This document shows positions 26,359-34,642 of a DNA stretch of 64,000 nucleotides, in pieces. The notes beneath the pieces were generated by a model. It made no database searches, was not told the origin of the DNA, and saw nothing but the letters and a program-made list of their open reading frames with translations. How positions within the stretch are numbered: position 1 is the stretch's first letter; every line of letters starts with the position of its first letter. Position numbers and translations under genes: made by a program. This stretch comes from Rothia nasimurium (lineage in GTDB: Bacteria; Actinomycetota; Actinomycetes; Actinomycetales; Micrococcaceae), in the NCBI RefSeq assembly GCF_014217215.1, contig NZ_CP056080.1, positions 558,001 to 622,000 on the forward strand, written 5' to 3'.

Positions 26359-28299
26359 TTGACTGAAAATACTGCCGTTAACGCAGAAACCGCAACCGAC
26401 GCCATCTTCCAGGAACCGGTTGTAGACACCCCCACCCAGCAGGTAGAAAAGGACGAGGACGGCGGCACCCGCTTCACCGACCTGGGCCTGGACGCCCGCG
26501 TCCTGGCAGCCCTCGAAAAAGTCGGCTACGAAAAGCCCTCACCCATCCAGGCTGAAACCATCCCCCTGCTGCTTGAAGGCCGTGACGTCGTCGGCCTAGC
26601 CCAGACCGGCACCGGCAAGACCGCAGCCTTCGCCCTACCTGCCCTCTCAACCCTGGCAGAACTGGCCGACATCAACGGCGTCTCCAAAGACACCCAGGTA
26701 CTCGTCCTAGCCCCCACCCGCGAACTGGCCCTGCAGGTTGCCGAAGCCTTCTCGTCCTACGCAACCGAAATGCCCGACTTCACCGTGCTGCCCGTCTACG
26801 GCGGCTCACCCTACGGCCCCCAGCTGGCGGGCCTCAAGCGCGGCGCCCAGGTCGTTGTCGGTACCCCCGGCCGCGTCATCGACCACCTGAAAAAGGGCTC
26901 CCTGGACCTCTCCAATCTGCAGTACCTCGTACTGGATGAAGCCGACGAAATGCTCCGCATGGGCTTCGCCGAAGACGTAGAACAGATCCTTGCAGACACC
27001 CCCGACTCCAAGCAGGTTGCCCTCTTCTCAGCAACCATGCCCAAGACCATCCGCAAGATCGCTGAGCAGTACCTCAACGACCCCGCAGAAGTGCGCGTCA
27101 AGTCAAAGACCACCACCAGCGCCAACATCCGCCAGCGCTACATGCAGGTCATGCACTCCCACAAGCTCGAAGCCATGACCCGCGTGCTTGAGGTCGAAGA
27201 CTACGACGGCATCATCGCCTTCGTCCGCACCAAGAAGGAAACCGAAGAAGTCGCCGACAAGCTCAAGGCCCGCGGCTACCAGGCTGCCGCCATCAACGGC
27301 GATATTCCCCAGAACCAGCGCGAACGCACCGTTGAAGCCCTGCGCGATGGCCGCATCGACATCCTGGTCGCCACCGACGTTGCCGCCCGCGGCCTCGACG
27401 TCGAGCGCATCTCCCTGGTCGTCAACTTCGATATCCCCCACGACACCGAATCCTACGTGCACCGCATCGGCCGAACCGGCCGCGCAGGCCGCGCAGGCGA
27501 AGCCATCCTCTTCATGACCCCGCGTGAAAAGTACATGCTGCGTCAGATCGAAAAGGCAACCCGCCAGCAGGTCGAACAGATGCACATGCCCACCGTTGAA
27601 GATGTCAATACCAACCGCAAGCAGAAGTTTGCCCAGCAGATCACCGACACCATCGAAACCGAAGATCTCAGCTTCTTCCGCGAACTCATCGACGCCTACG
27701 CCAATGAACACGACGTTGAAGGTGAAGAAATCGCAGCAGCCCTGGCCGTCATCGCCCAGCAGGGTCACCCCTTCCTGGCCGAAGAAATGCCCGAACCCAA
27801 GAGCAAGAAGCGCGACCGTGACCGCGACTTCGACCGCGACGACAAGCCCCGCGGCGGCCGCCGCCACTCCGAAGAAGGCATGGTCGACTTCAAGCTCAAC
27901 GTAGGCCGTTCCTCCCACGTCTCACCCGCAGCTATCGTCGGTGCCCTCACCAACGAAGGCGGCCTCAAGGGCAAGCAGGTCGGCGCAATCGACATCCGCC
28001 AGCACTTCACCATCGTTTCCCTCCCCGAAGCAGAACTGCCCGGTGACTTCTTCGACCGCCTGCGCGACACCCAGGTAGCCGGCGAATTCATCAACATCAA
28101 GCGCGACCGCGGCCCCAAGGGCGGCGGAGGCGGACGCAAGTTCGACCGCGACGACCGCGGCTTCGGTAAGAAGGACTTCGGCGGCAAGAAATTTGATCGT
28201 GACGACCGCGGCTTTGGCGGAAAGAAAAAGTTCGACCGTGACGACCGTTTCGGCAAGAAGGACTTTGGCGGCAAGAAGAAGGGCCGCAAGAAGTTCTAA
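26359..28299 (+). CDS. DEAD-box RNA helicase (DeaD/CsdA-like)
   Basis: ATP-dependent RNA helicase for ribosome assembly and mRNA decay. About 646 residues: Q motif, AQTGTGKTAAF (I), PTRELALQV (Ia), TPGRVIDHL (Ib), DEADEML (II), SATMP (III), HRIGRTGRAG (VI), then a DbpA-type RNA-binding domain (NVGRSSHVSPAAIVGAL) and a basic tail with repeats of KKFDRDDRGFG. Start chosen as TTG 26359 (TENTAVNAE) because AGGA lies 5 bases before it; ATG 26347 is the alternative. Confidence 0.93.
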   Translation: MTENTAVNAETATDAIFQEPVVDTPTQQVEKDEDGGTRFTDLGLDARVLAALEKVGYEKPSPIQAETIPLLLEGRDVVGLAQTGTGKTAAFALPALSTLAELADINGVSKDTQVLVLAPTRELALQVAEAFSSYATEMPDFTVLPVYGGSPYGPQLAGLKRGAQVVVGTPGRVIDHLKKGSLDLSNLQYLVLDEADEMLRMGFAEDVEQILADTPDSKQVALFSATMPKTIRKIAEQYLNDPAEVRVKSKTTTSANIRQRYMQVMHSHKLEAMTRVLEVEDYDGIIAFVRTKKETEEVADKLKARGYQAAAINGDIPQNQRERTVEALRDGRIDILVATDVAARGLDVERISLVVNFDIPHDTESYVHRIGRTGRAGRAGEAILFMTPREKYMLRQIEKATRQQVEQMHMPTVEDVNTNRKQKFAQQITDTIETEDLSFFRELIDAYANEHDVEGEEIAAALAVIAQQGHPFLAEEMPEPKSKKRDRDRDFDRDDKPRGGRRHSEEGMVDFKLNVGRSSHVSPAAIVGALTNEGGLKGKQVGAIDIRQHFTIVSLPEAELPGDFFDRLRDTQVAGEFINIKRDRGPKGGGGGRKFDRDDRGFGKKDFGGKKFDRDDRGFGGKKKFDRDDRFGKKDFGGKKKGRKKF

Positions 28300-28311
28300 G
28301 AATAAGGTTCT

Positions 28312-28408
28312 GCAGGCTCCCGCTCGCTGCCGACCCTCTCGCTGGTTCGCTGACGCTCACAAGCGATTCACGCCAGCCCCGCAGCCAGCAGCTTCGCTGC
28401 GAGCCTGC
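28312..28408. repeat. Imperfect palindrome, family copy 2
   Basis: Ends GCAGGCTC (28312-28319) and GAGCCTGC (28401-28408) pair. Inside, CGACCCTCTCGC, TTCGCT and GCGATTCACGCCAGCC (28363-28378) recur in the same order in copy 4 (53.7 kb); the right end AGCCAGCAGCTTCGCTGCGA is shared with copy 1. Non-coding, between the helicase gene and the tRNA cluster. Confidence 0.75.
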
Positions 28409-28515
28409 GCCCCCTTACCCATAGAGCACCATTTCAACTTGTGCCCTAGAACACCCAAAAAAACAGGTTCTAGATTTGCGTCTTCCAAAGGTTGTACCGT
28501 AAGCTAGTATCTGTT

Positions 28516-28587
28516 GCCCCGATAGCTCAGTGGTAGAGCGCCATCTTGGTAAGATGGAGGTCCCGGGATCGATTCCCGGTCGGGGCT
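28516..28587 (+). tRNA. tRNA-Thr (GGT), copy 1
   Basis: Acceptor GCCCCGA/TCGGGGC, anticodon loop TTGGTAA giving GGT, T-arm GGGATCGATTCCC. Promoter-like TTGCGT (28476-28481) and TAAGCT (28500-28505), 18 apart. CCA not encoded. Confidence 0.97.
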
Positions 28588-28613
28588 CTGTATGAGCCCA
28601 AAAGTTCATACTT

Positions 28614-28687
28614 GGCGGTGTAGCTCAGCTGGTTAGAGCGCACGACTCATAATCGTGAGGTCGACGGATCGAGCCCGTCCACCGCTA
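28614..28687 (+). tRNA. tRNA-Met (CAT)
   Basis: Acceptor GGCGGTG/CACCGCT (G-U at first pair), anticodon loop CTCATAA. The first pair is not the C-A mismatch of an initiator, so this is the elongator. Confidence 0.95.
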
Positions 28688-28688
28688 C

Positions 28689-28760
28689 GCCCCGATAGCT
28701 CAGTGGTAGAGCGCCATCTTGGTAAGATGGAGGTCCCGGGATCGATTCCCGGTCGGGGCT
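28689..28760 (+). tRNA. tRNA-Thr (GGT), copy 2
   Basis: Identical over all 72 bases to the copy at 28516-28587 and starting one base after tRNA-Met. Recent duplication or gene conversion. Confidence 0.97.
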
Positions 28761-28765
28761 CAGAT

Positions 28766-28797
28766 AACCTGTCAAGCATTAGCTTGGCAGGTTTTTT
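28766..28797 (+). terminator. Terminator after tRNA cluster
   Basis: AACCTGTCAAGC/GCTTGGCAGGTT (one G-T) with 4-base loop and T-run. Confidence 0.92.
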
Positions 28798-28802
28798 GTT
28801 TG

Positions 28803-28815
28803 TAGAGTGGTTTCT
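28803..28815 (+). promoter_or_regulatory. -10 element, leaderless start of MaoC gene 1
   Basis: TAGAGT (28803-28808) ends 7 bases before ATG 28816 and no ribosome-binding site is present. No good -35 is seen. Confidence 0.5.
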
Positions 28816-29262
28816 ATGGCTATTAACCAAGAGATCGTAGGCCGCACCTACCCGGCCACAGAGCCCTATCTGGTGGGGCGAGAGAAAATCCGTGAATTCG
28901 CTACAGCCGTGAAGGCCACCAGCCCCCTGCACTTTGACGTGCAGGCCGCCCAGCGCGCAGGCTACAGCGACCTGATTGCCCCTCCCACCTTCGCCATTAT
29001 TCTGGCCCAGAAGGCAGACGCTGCCCTGATTGGTGACCCCGAAGCCGGTATTGACTTCTCCCGCGTGGTCCACGCTGACCAGCGCTTCACCCACCACCGC
29101 CCAATCGTGGCAGGGGACGAGCTGCTGACTGAGGTGCACGTCGATAGCGTGCGCGTCATGGGAGCCGGCGCTATGCTGACCACCCGCGAAGAAATCACCA
29201 CTGTAGAGGGCGAAAAGGTCGCCACCTGCATCTCATCACTGCTGGTTCGGGCGGAGGACTAA
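28816..29262 (+). CDS. MaoC-like (FAS1-type/HadA) dehydratase subunit
   Basis: 148-residue hot-dog-fold protein (MAINQEIVGRTYPATEPYLV, IAPPTFAIIL, FTHHRPIVAGDEL) of the N-terminal FAS1-type dehydratase family. With the following MaoC gene it should form a (3R)-hydroxyacyl dehydratase heterodimer like HadAB. In most actinobacteria this pair follows tRNA-Met and rpmG; here rpmG is absent. Start at 28816 supported by the -10 spacing. Confidence 0.9.
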   Translation: MAINQEIVGRTYPATEPYLVGREKIREFATAVKATSPLHFDVQAAQRAGYSDLIAPPTFAIILAQKADAALIGDPEAGIDFSRVVHADQRFTHHRPIVAGDELLTEVHVDSVRVMGAGAMLTTREEITTVEGEKVATCISSLLVRAED

Positions 29263-29265
29263 CCC

Positions 29266-29730
29266 ATGGCTATCTCTTTTGACTCCCTTGAAAAGGGTGC
29301 CGAGATCGGTGCCCGTCAGATTCCTGTCACCCGCGCTGACCTGGTGGCCTACGCGGGCGCGTCCGGCGACTTCAACCCCATCCACTGGAACGAGCGCTTC
29401 GCAACCGCTGTGGGCCTGCCCGGTGTCATCGCCCACGGCATGTTCACCATGGGCGCTGCCGTACAGCTGGTGACCGACTGGGTGGGCGACGCCGGTGCGA
29501 TTGTGGACTACCAGACCCGCTTCTCCAAGCCGGTTCCGGTACCCGATGCTGATGACACGGCCTCCCCGGCTACCGGCGGAAACGTCATCTCGGTTGCCGG
29601 TAAGGTCGGTGCCCTGGATGCGGACGCCCGCACCGCCCGCATCGACCTGACCGTCACCGCCCCCGACTGCGAGGGCAAAGAGCAGAAGGTGCTGATGAAG
29701 GCGCAGGCACTAGTACAGCTAACCGCCTAA
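29266..29730 (+). CDS. MaoC-family (HadB-like) dehydratase subunit
   Basis: 154 residues carrying the catalytic hydratase motif: YAGASGDFNPIHWNERFA (Asp and His) and GVIAHGMFTMG. Separated by 3 bases from the partner gene, with GGAGGA before the ATG, so cotranscribed. Probable role is beta-hydroxyacyl-ACP/CoA dehydration; the substrate is not known, as this lineage does not make mycolates. Confidence 0.92.
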   Translation: MAISFDSLEKGAEIGARQIPVTRADLVAYAGASGDFNPIHWNERFATAVGLPGVIAHGMFTMGAAVQLVTDWVGDAGAIVDYQTRFSKPVPVPDADDTASPATGGNVISVAGKVGALDADARTARIDLTVTAPDCEGKEQKVLMKAQALVQLTA

Positions 29731-29757
29731 AGAATACCGGTAACAGAGCTCCCAACG

Positions 29758-31416
29758 ATGAGTAAAAAGACGCAGAAGACACCCTCGGCTAAGTTTCTTA
29801 AGGGAAAGAGCGCAGACTCTGGAAACGGCGGTATATTCGACTCCCAGGTGATTGTCGGTGCCCTAGCCATCATTACACTGGTTCTTGCTTTTTCACTGAA
29901 CCTAGGGGATATCGCCGTTAAAGAGAACGAAATCAAGGACTCTCCAGAGATTCAGCAACAAGAAGTTATAGAGTCTCTTGAAAATGAAGAAACAAGAACA
30001 GAGCTGGCTCTGCAAACAGAGGCAACATCACCCAGCCTCGAACATGTTACCGGTGAAGGGGAACCATTTACTATCTCTGGAAAAGGATCACCAGAGAAGG
30101 AAATTTTACTGAAGAAACCCGATGGCCCCCACAGCCCGGCGTGGGTGGAGTACACCGTTACTTATGCATCTAGACCATTTAAGTCTGACACCATCAGTTT
30201 CTATGGAAAGGCAGCTGAGTACGAAAATGGCAGGTACTTTACCCTCAACGTAAACGATTCTTTTGTATCCGATCACTCAAATAAAGAACCGTACACCCGC
30301 ACCGGGTCCTTCTGGCTGGCGGGGGATGCTGACGTACCCGTCCTAATGAGCGGGCTGGCCGATAACGCCGAATGGACCGTGACGGTTCACTCTGCAGAAG
30401 ACGCCCCCGTGCTCCGCCCAGGAGATAGTCTGAGCGGTACCTCCAGCCAGGGAGTCCATGCATTTCGCTACATTGCTGATAAGCCAACCAAAGTACAGGC
30501 TACAACCCATCAGCCAGTCAGCGAAGAAGAAAACGGAAGGACTCGTTTTAGCCGCAGCGCCCTGAACCTCATGTGGATCGATTCTGATAGCTACCATGAA
30601 GCTGTCGTAACGGAGCAAACTGTTCTTGAGTTGGCGTTTAACCACTCTTCCTCAAAACTGACCCAGGCTGACTACGAGGGTAGCACCGAGCTGCTTCCGG
30701 GCGATTATCTAATGTCAGCGCGGGCGCAGGGAGAAGAGTGGAACATTAGTTTCACTGATGTTAACCCCACCATTGAGGGGGAGCCTTCTGCCTATGCTCT
30801 GAACGCGGAAGAACCGATTGATGAGCTCTCTGGCGAGACGGGACTTGCAGAAGATGACTTCCTAGCCCTGAAAGTTATGCCAGCAGGACCGCGCGTGATG
30901 CATTTTTCTGCAGAAGGCCCCCAAGCTGGAGTTACCTTTTCTCTCTACAACCCCGCAAGTACCGATGGCGTCTTACAGACGAGCTCGTGGAGCTACGATG
31001 ACGTCAACGGAGTGATTCTGATTCCTGCAAATCAAGTAGGAGGAAGATACGAGCTTGCTGGCTCCACTCCGTGGAAAATCACGACCTATAGCGCAGATGC
31101 TATTCCAACGTATAAGCCAGGGGACCAGATTTCTGGCACCGGCCCTATGCTTTTCTACCTGGAACCGGGGCAGGACGTCACAGCTCGGCTTGAACGTAAA
31201 AATAATGGTGATGACAGGGGCCGGAGCCGGCTAAACGTCTATTCGGCAGAGGGATCCTTAGACTCCCGAAGCCCGTCCACCTGGCTAGAGCTCTATACAA
31301 CGTCCCTATCGTCGACAAGCGTCGAGATCAAGCTACAGCAGACAGACGAACCGGCTCTGTTCTACTTTGATATTTCAGCCACCGTCAGCTGGAAGCTAGC
31401 GCTTGAGGGTCGATAG
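29758..31416 (+). CDS. Unknown single-pass membrane protein with repeated beta domains
   Basis: 552 residues. A short basic cytoplasmic N-terminus, one helix at about 31-50 (VIVGALAIITLVLAFSLNLG), then a large external part. Two clear repeat cores: EWTVTVHSAEDAPVLRPGDS and PWKITTYSADAIPTYKPGDQ, both followed by SGT, with a weaker third copy around EEWNISFTDVNP. Predicted beta-rich. No sorting signal or enzyme motif. Codon use is less GC-biased than in neighbouring housekeeping genes. Its 3' end overlaps the opposite-strand gene by 21 bases. I do not recognise it. Confidence 0.75.
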   Translation: MSKKTQKTPSAKFLKGKSADSGNGGIFDSQVIVGALAIITLVLAFSLNLGDIAVKENEIKDSPEIQQQEVIESLENEETRTELALQTEATSPSLEHVTGEGEPFTISGKGSPEKEILLKKPDGPHSPAWVEYTVTYASRPFKSDTISFYGKAAEYENGRYFTLNVNDSFVSDHSNKEPYTRTGSFWLAGDADVPVLMSGLADNAEWTVTVHSAEDAPVLRPGDSLSGTSSQGVHAFRYIADKPTKVQATTHQPVSEEENGRTRFSRSALNLMWIDSDSYHEAVVTEQTVLELAFNHSSSKLTQADYEGSTELLPGDYLMSARAQGEEWNISFTDVNPTIEGEPSAYALNAEEPIDELSGETGLAEDDFLALKVMPAGPRVMHFSAEGPQAGVTFSLYNPASTDGVLQTSSWSYDDVNGVILIPANQVGGRYELAGSTPWKITTYSADAIPTYKPGDQISGTGPMLFYLEPGQDVTARLERKNNGDDRGRSRLNVYSAEGSLDSRSPSTWLELYTTSLSSTSVEIKLQQTDEPALFYFDISATVSWKLALEGR

Positions 31417-33129
31417 ATAGGCCTGCTCGGCATCCTGGTACTCTTCGGCGAGTATGCCGAGAACCAGTTCAATTTCGAGGAGCAGATGCTCACCGAGTTC
31501 GCTGGTTCTCTGGCCTCGCGAGAGAGACTCATAGTAGTTGATGCCTCTCTGAACGTAGGCCAAATTGCGACGAATTAGCTCAGCTGAGAGGTGCCGGTGC
31601 CCCCGGGGAGCTTGGGCAGCAACGATATTGAGTTCTGCTTCATCAAGCCCGTGCAGTAAATGTGAGAGCTGACGCTGAGCTACCCTGAGCCGCTTTGTGC
31701 CCTGCCCAGCTAGCAGATAACTACCCGTGTAGAGGTAAAGGACGAAAGTTCGAAGAAGAAAGAACGCAAAGAGCGGGATGGTCAATATAAGCGTTGCGGC
31801 TAGAAACAAACTGACCGCATATCGCACAAAGAAGAAACCCCCAGCAGCTTCAATCTCTGCCTGACTGGGGCCAGAACCTATGGTTGCAAGTAGCATCATG
31901 AGGCTAAACCCGCCGGTGACGACCAGCCATACACCGAGTACAAGGCTAGATAGCTTTCCCCAGTACCTTCTAGGCACCGTTGTCATAAACTTACTATCAA
32001 GACGAGCAGATAAACTTCTGGCTTTAAAAGTCAGCTCATCGGTAGATGCATAATAGGCATTAACCCGCTGGGCTTCAACAACGTTCAAGGGCTTGTTATA
32101 TTCGGGGCGCCGTGACGCCGGTTGCCATGAACGGTCGATATTGAAATAAGCTGCTTGAGAAGCCTGTTCAAGGTAACTCTCAGCAGCCTGCGTGCCGCTG
32201 ACAGGTAGCCCCAAAACCCTGCGTAGAAGCCGCAAACTGACGTCCTGCTCCTTTTGATGCTCCTGACCGTCAGCCTCTGCCGTCTGATATTCCTGCGCAA
32301 GAGACGGGGGAAGCTGGTCAATGACGTCTCGTGCTGCCTGGGCTAAAGAAGCTTCAGCAACTTTCCACCGTGACAGCAAGGCATCCACTGCATCGTCCCC
32401 GGAGCCCTGCGTGCGCCGAGAGTTCTGAACCTCACGAGACTCCTGCACAATCAGACGCAAATTCTCAAAGCTCGAACGCACCTGCCCAACCAACCGAGCA
32501 GAAACTGGGCGCTTCGGGATATCCTCCAGAAAAAACAGAATCTCCCGCGCTCGTAACTCAAGAGGACGAATCAAAACATCAAATACAGTCTGAAAATCTT
32601 GTGCAGGCCCGTAGTAGTTACCAGAAGCCATATGGGTCTGAGCTAACTGATCGAGCTTTTCTGTACCTGTTGCGAATTCTTCAACTTTCTGTTGGAAGAA
32701 GCTTGAACCAGCCCTCATCTTCTCGATGGCTTCTTGCTGTTCTAACAGCTCAAGGCAGGTGCTGTTCAGTCTGTTCCGTACCCGGGTGAGTTCAGCAGAG
32801 CGTCGGTGCTCCGGGATTGTCAGGTAAGTGACGTCGTGGGCCTCAAGATCGAGGGTAATACGGGAAAGAGTATGGCAACTGCTTTGCCATACAGCAACCG
32901 TCTTCCGCTGTCGCCGATAGTTACGCCAGGATAAAGCTAGAAGCAGCAATAAAATCAGCACAAAGGGCAGCACATTGCCCGCCAAAGTGATAAATACAAG
33001 CTCTGCACTGTTACTGCCATCCGCCTCGGCGTAGGCCAGCTGCCGATCGATCGACCACACCACAAAGATAACTGTTGCCACAACAAGTAAGAGGGGAGTT
33101 AGGGGAAATACCCGATGTTTTCTACGCAC
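31396..33129 (-). CDS. Unknown four-helix membrane protein with large helical domain
   Basis: 577 residues; helices at about 10-27 and 48-68, a long soluble helical region (about 80-385, many Glu/Gln/Arg), two helices at about 390-415 and 430-475, then a helical tail. GTG start at 33129 with AGGAAGCT directly upstream. No known motif; the layout recalls sensory or scaffolding membrane proteins but nothing specific can be claimed. The last 21 bases overlap the end of the plus-strand gene 29758-31416. Confidence 0.75.
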   Translation of the reverse strand: MRRKHRVFPLTPLLLVVATVIFVVWSIDRQLAYAEADGSNSAELVFITLAGNVLPFVLILLLLLALSWRNYRRQRKTVAVWQSSCHTLSRITLDLEAHDVTYLTIPEHRRSAELTRVRNRLNSTCLELLEQQEAIEKMRAGSSFFQQKVEEFATGTEKLDQLAQTHMASGNYYGPAQDFQTVFDVLIRPLELRAREILFFLEDIPKRPVSARLVGQVRSSFENLRLIVQESREVQNSRRTQGSGDDAVDALLSRWKVAEASLAQAARDVIDQLPPSLAQEYQTAEADGQEHQKEQDVSLRLLRRVLGLPVSGTQAAESYLEQASQAAYFNIDRSWQPASRRPEYNKPLNVVEAQRVNAYYASTDELTFKARSLSARLDSKFMTTVPRRYWGKLSSLVLGVWLVVTGGFSLMMLLATIGSGPSQAEIEAAGGFFFVRYAVSLFLAATLILTIPLFAFFLLRTFVLYLYTGSYLLAGQGTKRLRVAQRQLSHLLHGLDEAELNIVAAQAPRGHRHLSAELIRRNLAYVQRGINYYESLSRGQRTSELGEHLLLEIELVLGILAEEYQDAEQAYLSTLKR

Positions 33130-33309
33130 AGCTTCCTAGAAATAGTTGGCCTGTATGTCATTGCACACTACAACTGTATAGACTCAAGCGGTATCAGCCA
33201 AAGGTAACCGCAAGTAATTCCTTCCCTCCCTTCGTGCAGGTCAGATAGCACGACTAGAATGAGGGTACAAACACGCTTCACTATTTTTAGATTCAGCAGA
33301 AAAGACCCT

Positions 33310-34548
33310 ATGCCTAGCTCTTCCTCCACAGCCCGCACCCAGCTTTCCGACCGGCAGATTAAGACCTGGTACAGGGCTGTGCTGGGTCTTTTCTTTGCTA
33401 GCGGTTTAGTGGTTTCTGCCCTGCTGACCCGCCTGCCCGATGTGGCTAACGGGCTGGGTCTGAGCTCCGGTCCCATGGGCTTGCTGCTGCTGGGTATGAC
33501 CATCGGTTCCTTCTGCGCCGTGAGCTTCTCAGGTGCCTTCGTTGCCCGTTTCGGCGCTATCCGCTGTATCGCGGCAGCCTACATCACCACCGTCACCGGC
33601 ATGCTCCTGATTGGCCTGGGCGTGCACCTCGCCAGCGTTCCCGTGACCTTACTCGGTCTCATGCTTCAGGGCTTGGGCAGTGCTGTCTCCAACGTGGCCT
33701 CCAACGTGCAGGGCGTAGCCAACGAGCGGGCACTGGGGCGCTACGTCACCCCCATCATGCACGGCTTCTTCTCGATCGGCACCGTAGCAGGTGCCGCCAT
33801 CGGCACACTCGACACCCGCCTGGGCGTACCCTTCGCAGTTCACATGGCCTACTTCGCGTTAGCGGTTGCTGCCCTTGTCCTCATCTCCCTCAAGTTCTGC
33901 CACAGCGAAAACTACGGCCAGGACGACACCCAGGCCATTGCCGCCGTCGGCTCCTACCGGGTACGCGACGCCTGGCGCGACAAACACACCATCCTCATCG
34001 GCCTCTTCGTACTGGGCATGGCCCTGGCCGAAGGCTCCGCCAACGACTGGGTCGCACTCGCCCTCACCCACGACTACGGCACCAGCAACACCATCGGGTC
34101 CCTCGGCTACTTCACCTTTGTGGTAGCCATGATGGTGGGGCGTTTTGGCGGCACCGCCCTGCTCAACCGCTTTGGCCGGGTGCCGGTGCTCCGCACCACC
34201 TGCTCGCTCGCCATTATCGGCCTAGCCCTCTTCATCTTCGCCCCTACCGTGCCCCTGGGCTTTGTCGGCCTGCTGGTCTGGGGCCTGGGAGCCTCCCTCG
34301 GCTTCCCGACCGGCATGTCAGCTGCCTCGGACGACCCGCTCAAGGCCGCCGTCCGCGTCTCCGTTGTCTCAACCATCGGCTATGCAGCCTTCCTGGGTGG
34401 CCCGCCCCTGCTGGGTCTGCTGGGGGAGCACTTTGGAATCCGCAACGGCCTGCTAGCCGTGCTGGTTTTTGTGGTTGTGTCCCTACTGCTCACCAGCCAG
34501 CTGGAACCCAAGAAGCCTGGCAACACCGTCCACACCGAAAAGCTCTAG
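33310..34548 (+). CDS. MFS transporter
   Basis: Major facilitator with about 12 helices, 412 residues from ATG 33310. The N-terminal half has SALLTRLPDVANGLGLSSGPMG and the C-terminal half GLGASLGFPTGMSAASDDP, as in the fucose/YbjJ-type group. Substrate not determinable. It lies between the MaoC pair and murB, where related genomes lack it or place other genes. Confidence 0.85.
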   Translation: MPSSSSTARTQLSDRQIKTWYRAVLGLFFASGLVVSALLTRLPDVANGLGLSSGPMGLLLLGMTIGSFCAVSFSGAFVARFGAIRCIAAAYITTVTGMLLIGLGVHLASVPVTLLGLMLQGLGSAVSNVASNVQGVANERALGRYVTPIMHGFFSIGTVAGAAIGTLDTRLGVPFAVHMAYFALAVAALVLISLKFCHSENYGQDDTQAIAAVGSYRVRDAWRDKHTILIGLFVLGMALAEGSANDWVALALTHDYGTSNTIGSLGYFTFVVAMMVGRFGGTALLNRFGRVPVLRTTCSLAIIGLALFIFAPTVPLGFVGLLVWGLGASLGFPTGMSAASDDPLKAAVRVSVVSTIGYAAFLGGPPLLGLLGEHFGIRNGLLAVLVFVVVSLLLTSQLEPKKPGNTVHTEKL

Positions 34549-34629
34549 GGGCACTAGCCGCCAGGACGCCCGCACCCAGCTCCCAGCGCCCGGTGAGCAC
34601 GCTCGCAGGCGGCACCCGGGCAGAGCCGG

Positions 34630-34642
34630 TAGAATGGGCACC
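34630..34642 (+). promoter_or_regulatory. -10 element, leaderless start of murB
   Basis: TAGAAT (34630-34635) ends 7 bases before GTG 34643; no ribosome-binding site present. Confidence 0.55.

Noticed and set aside
27103-27918. Long minus-strand open frame under the helicase gene
   Set aside because: Low-complexity Gly/Val/Asp/Phe shadow of the GC-rich helicase coding strand; no start signals.
34469-34642. Longer MurB start overlapping the MFS gene
   Set aside because: The upstream part is Pro/Arg/Ser shadow sequence; the MurB-like start and -10 spacing point to GTG 34643.
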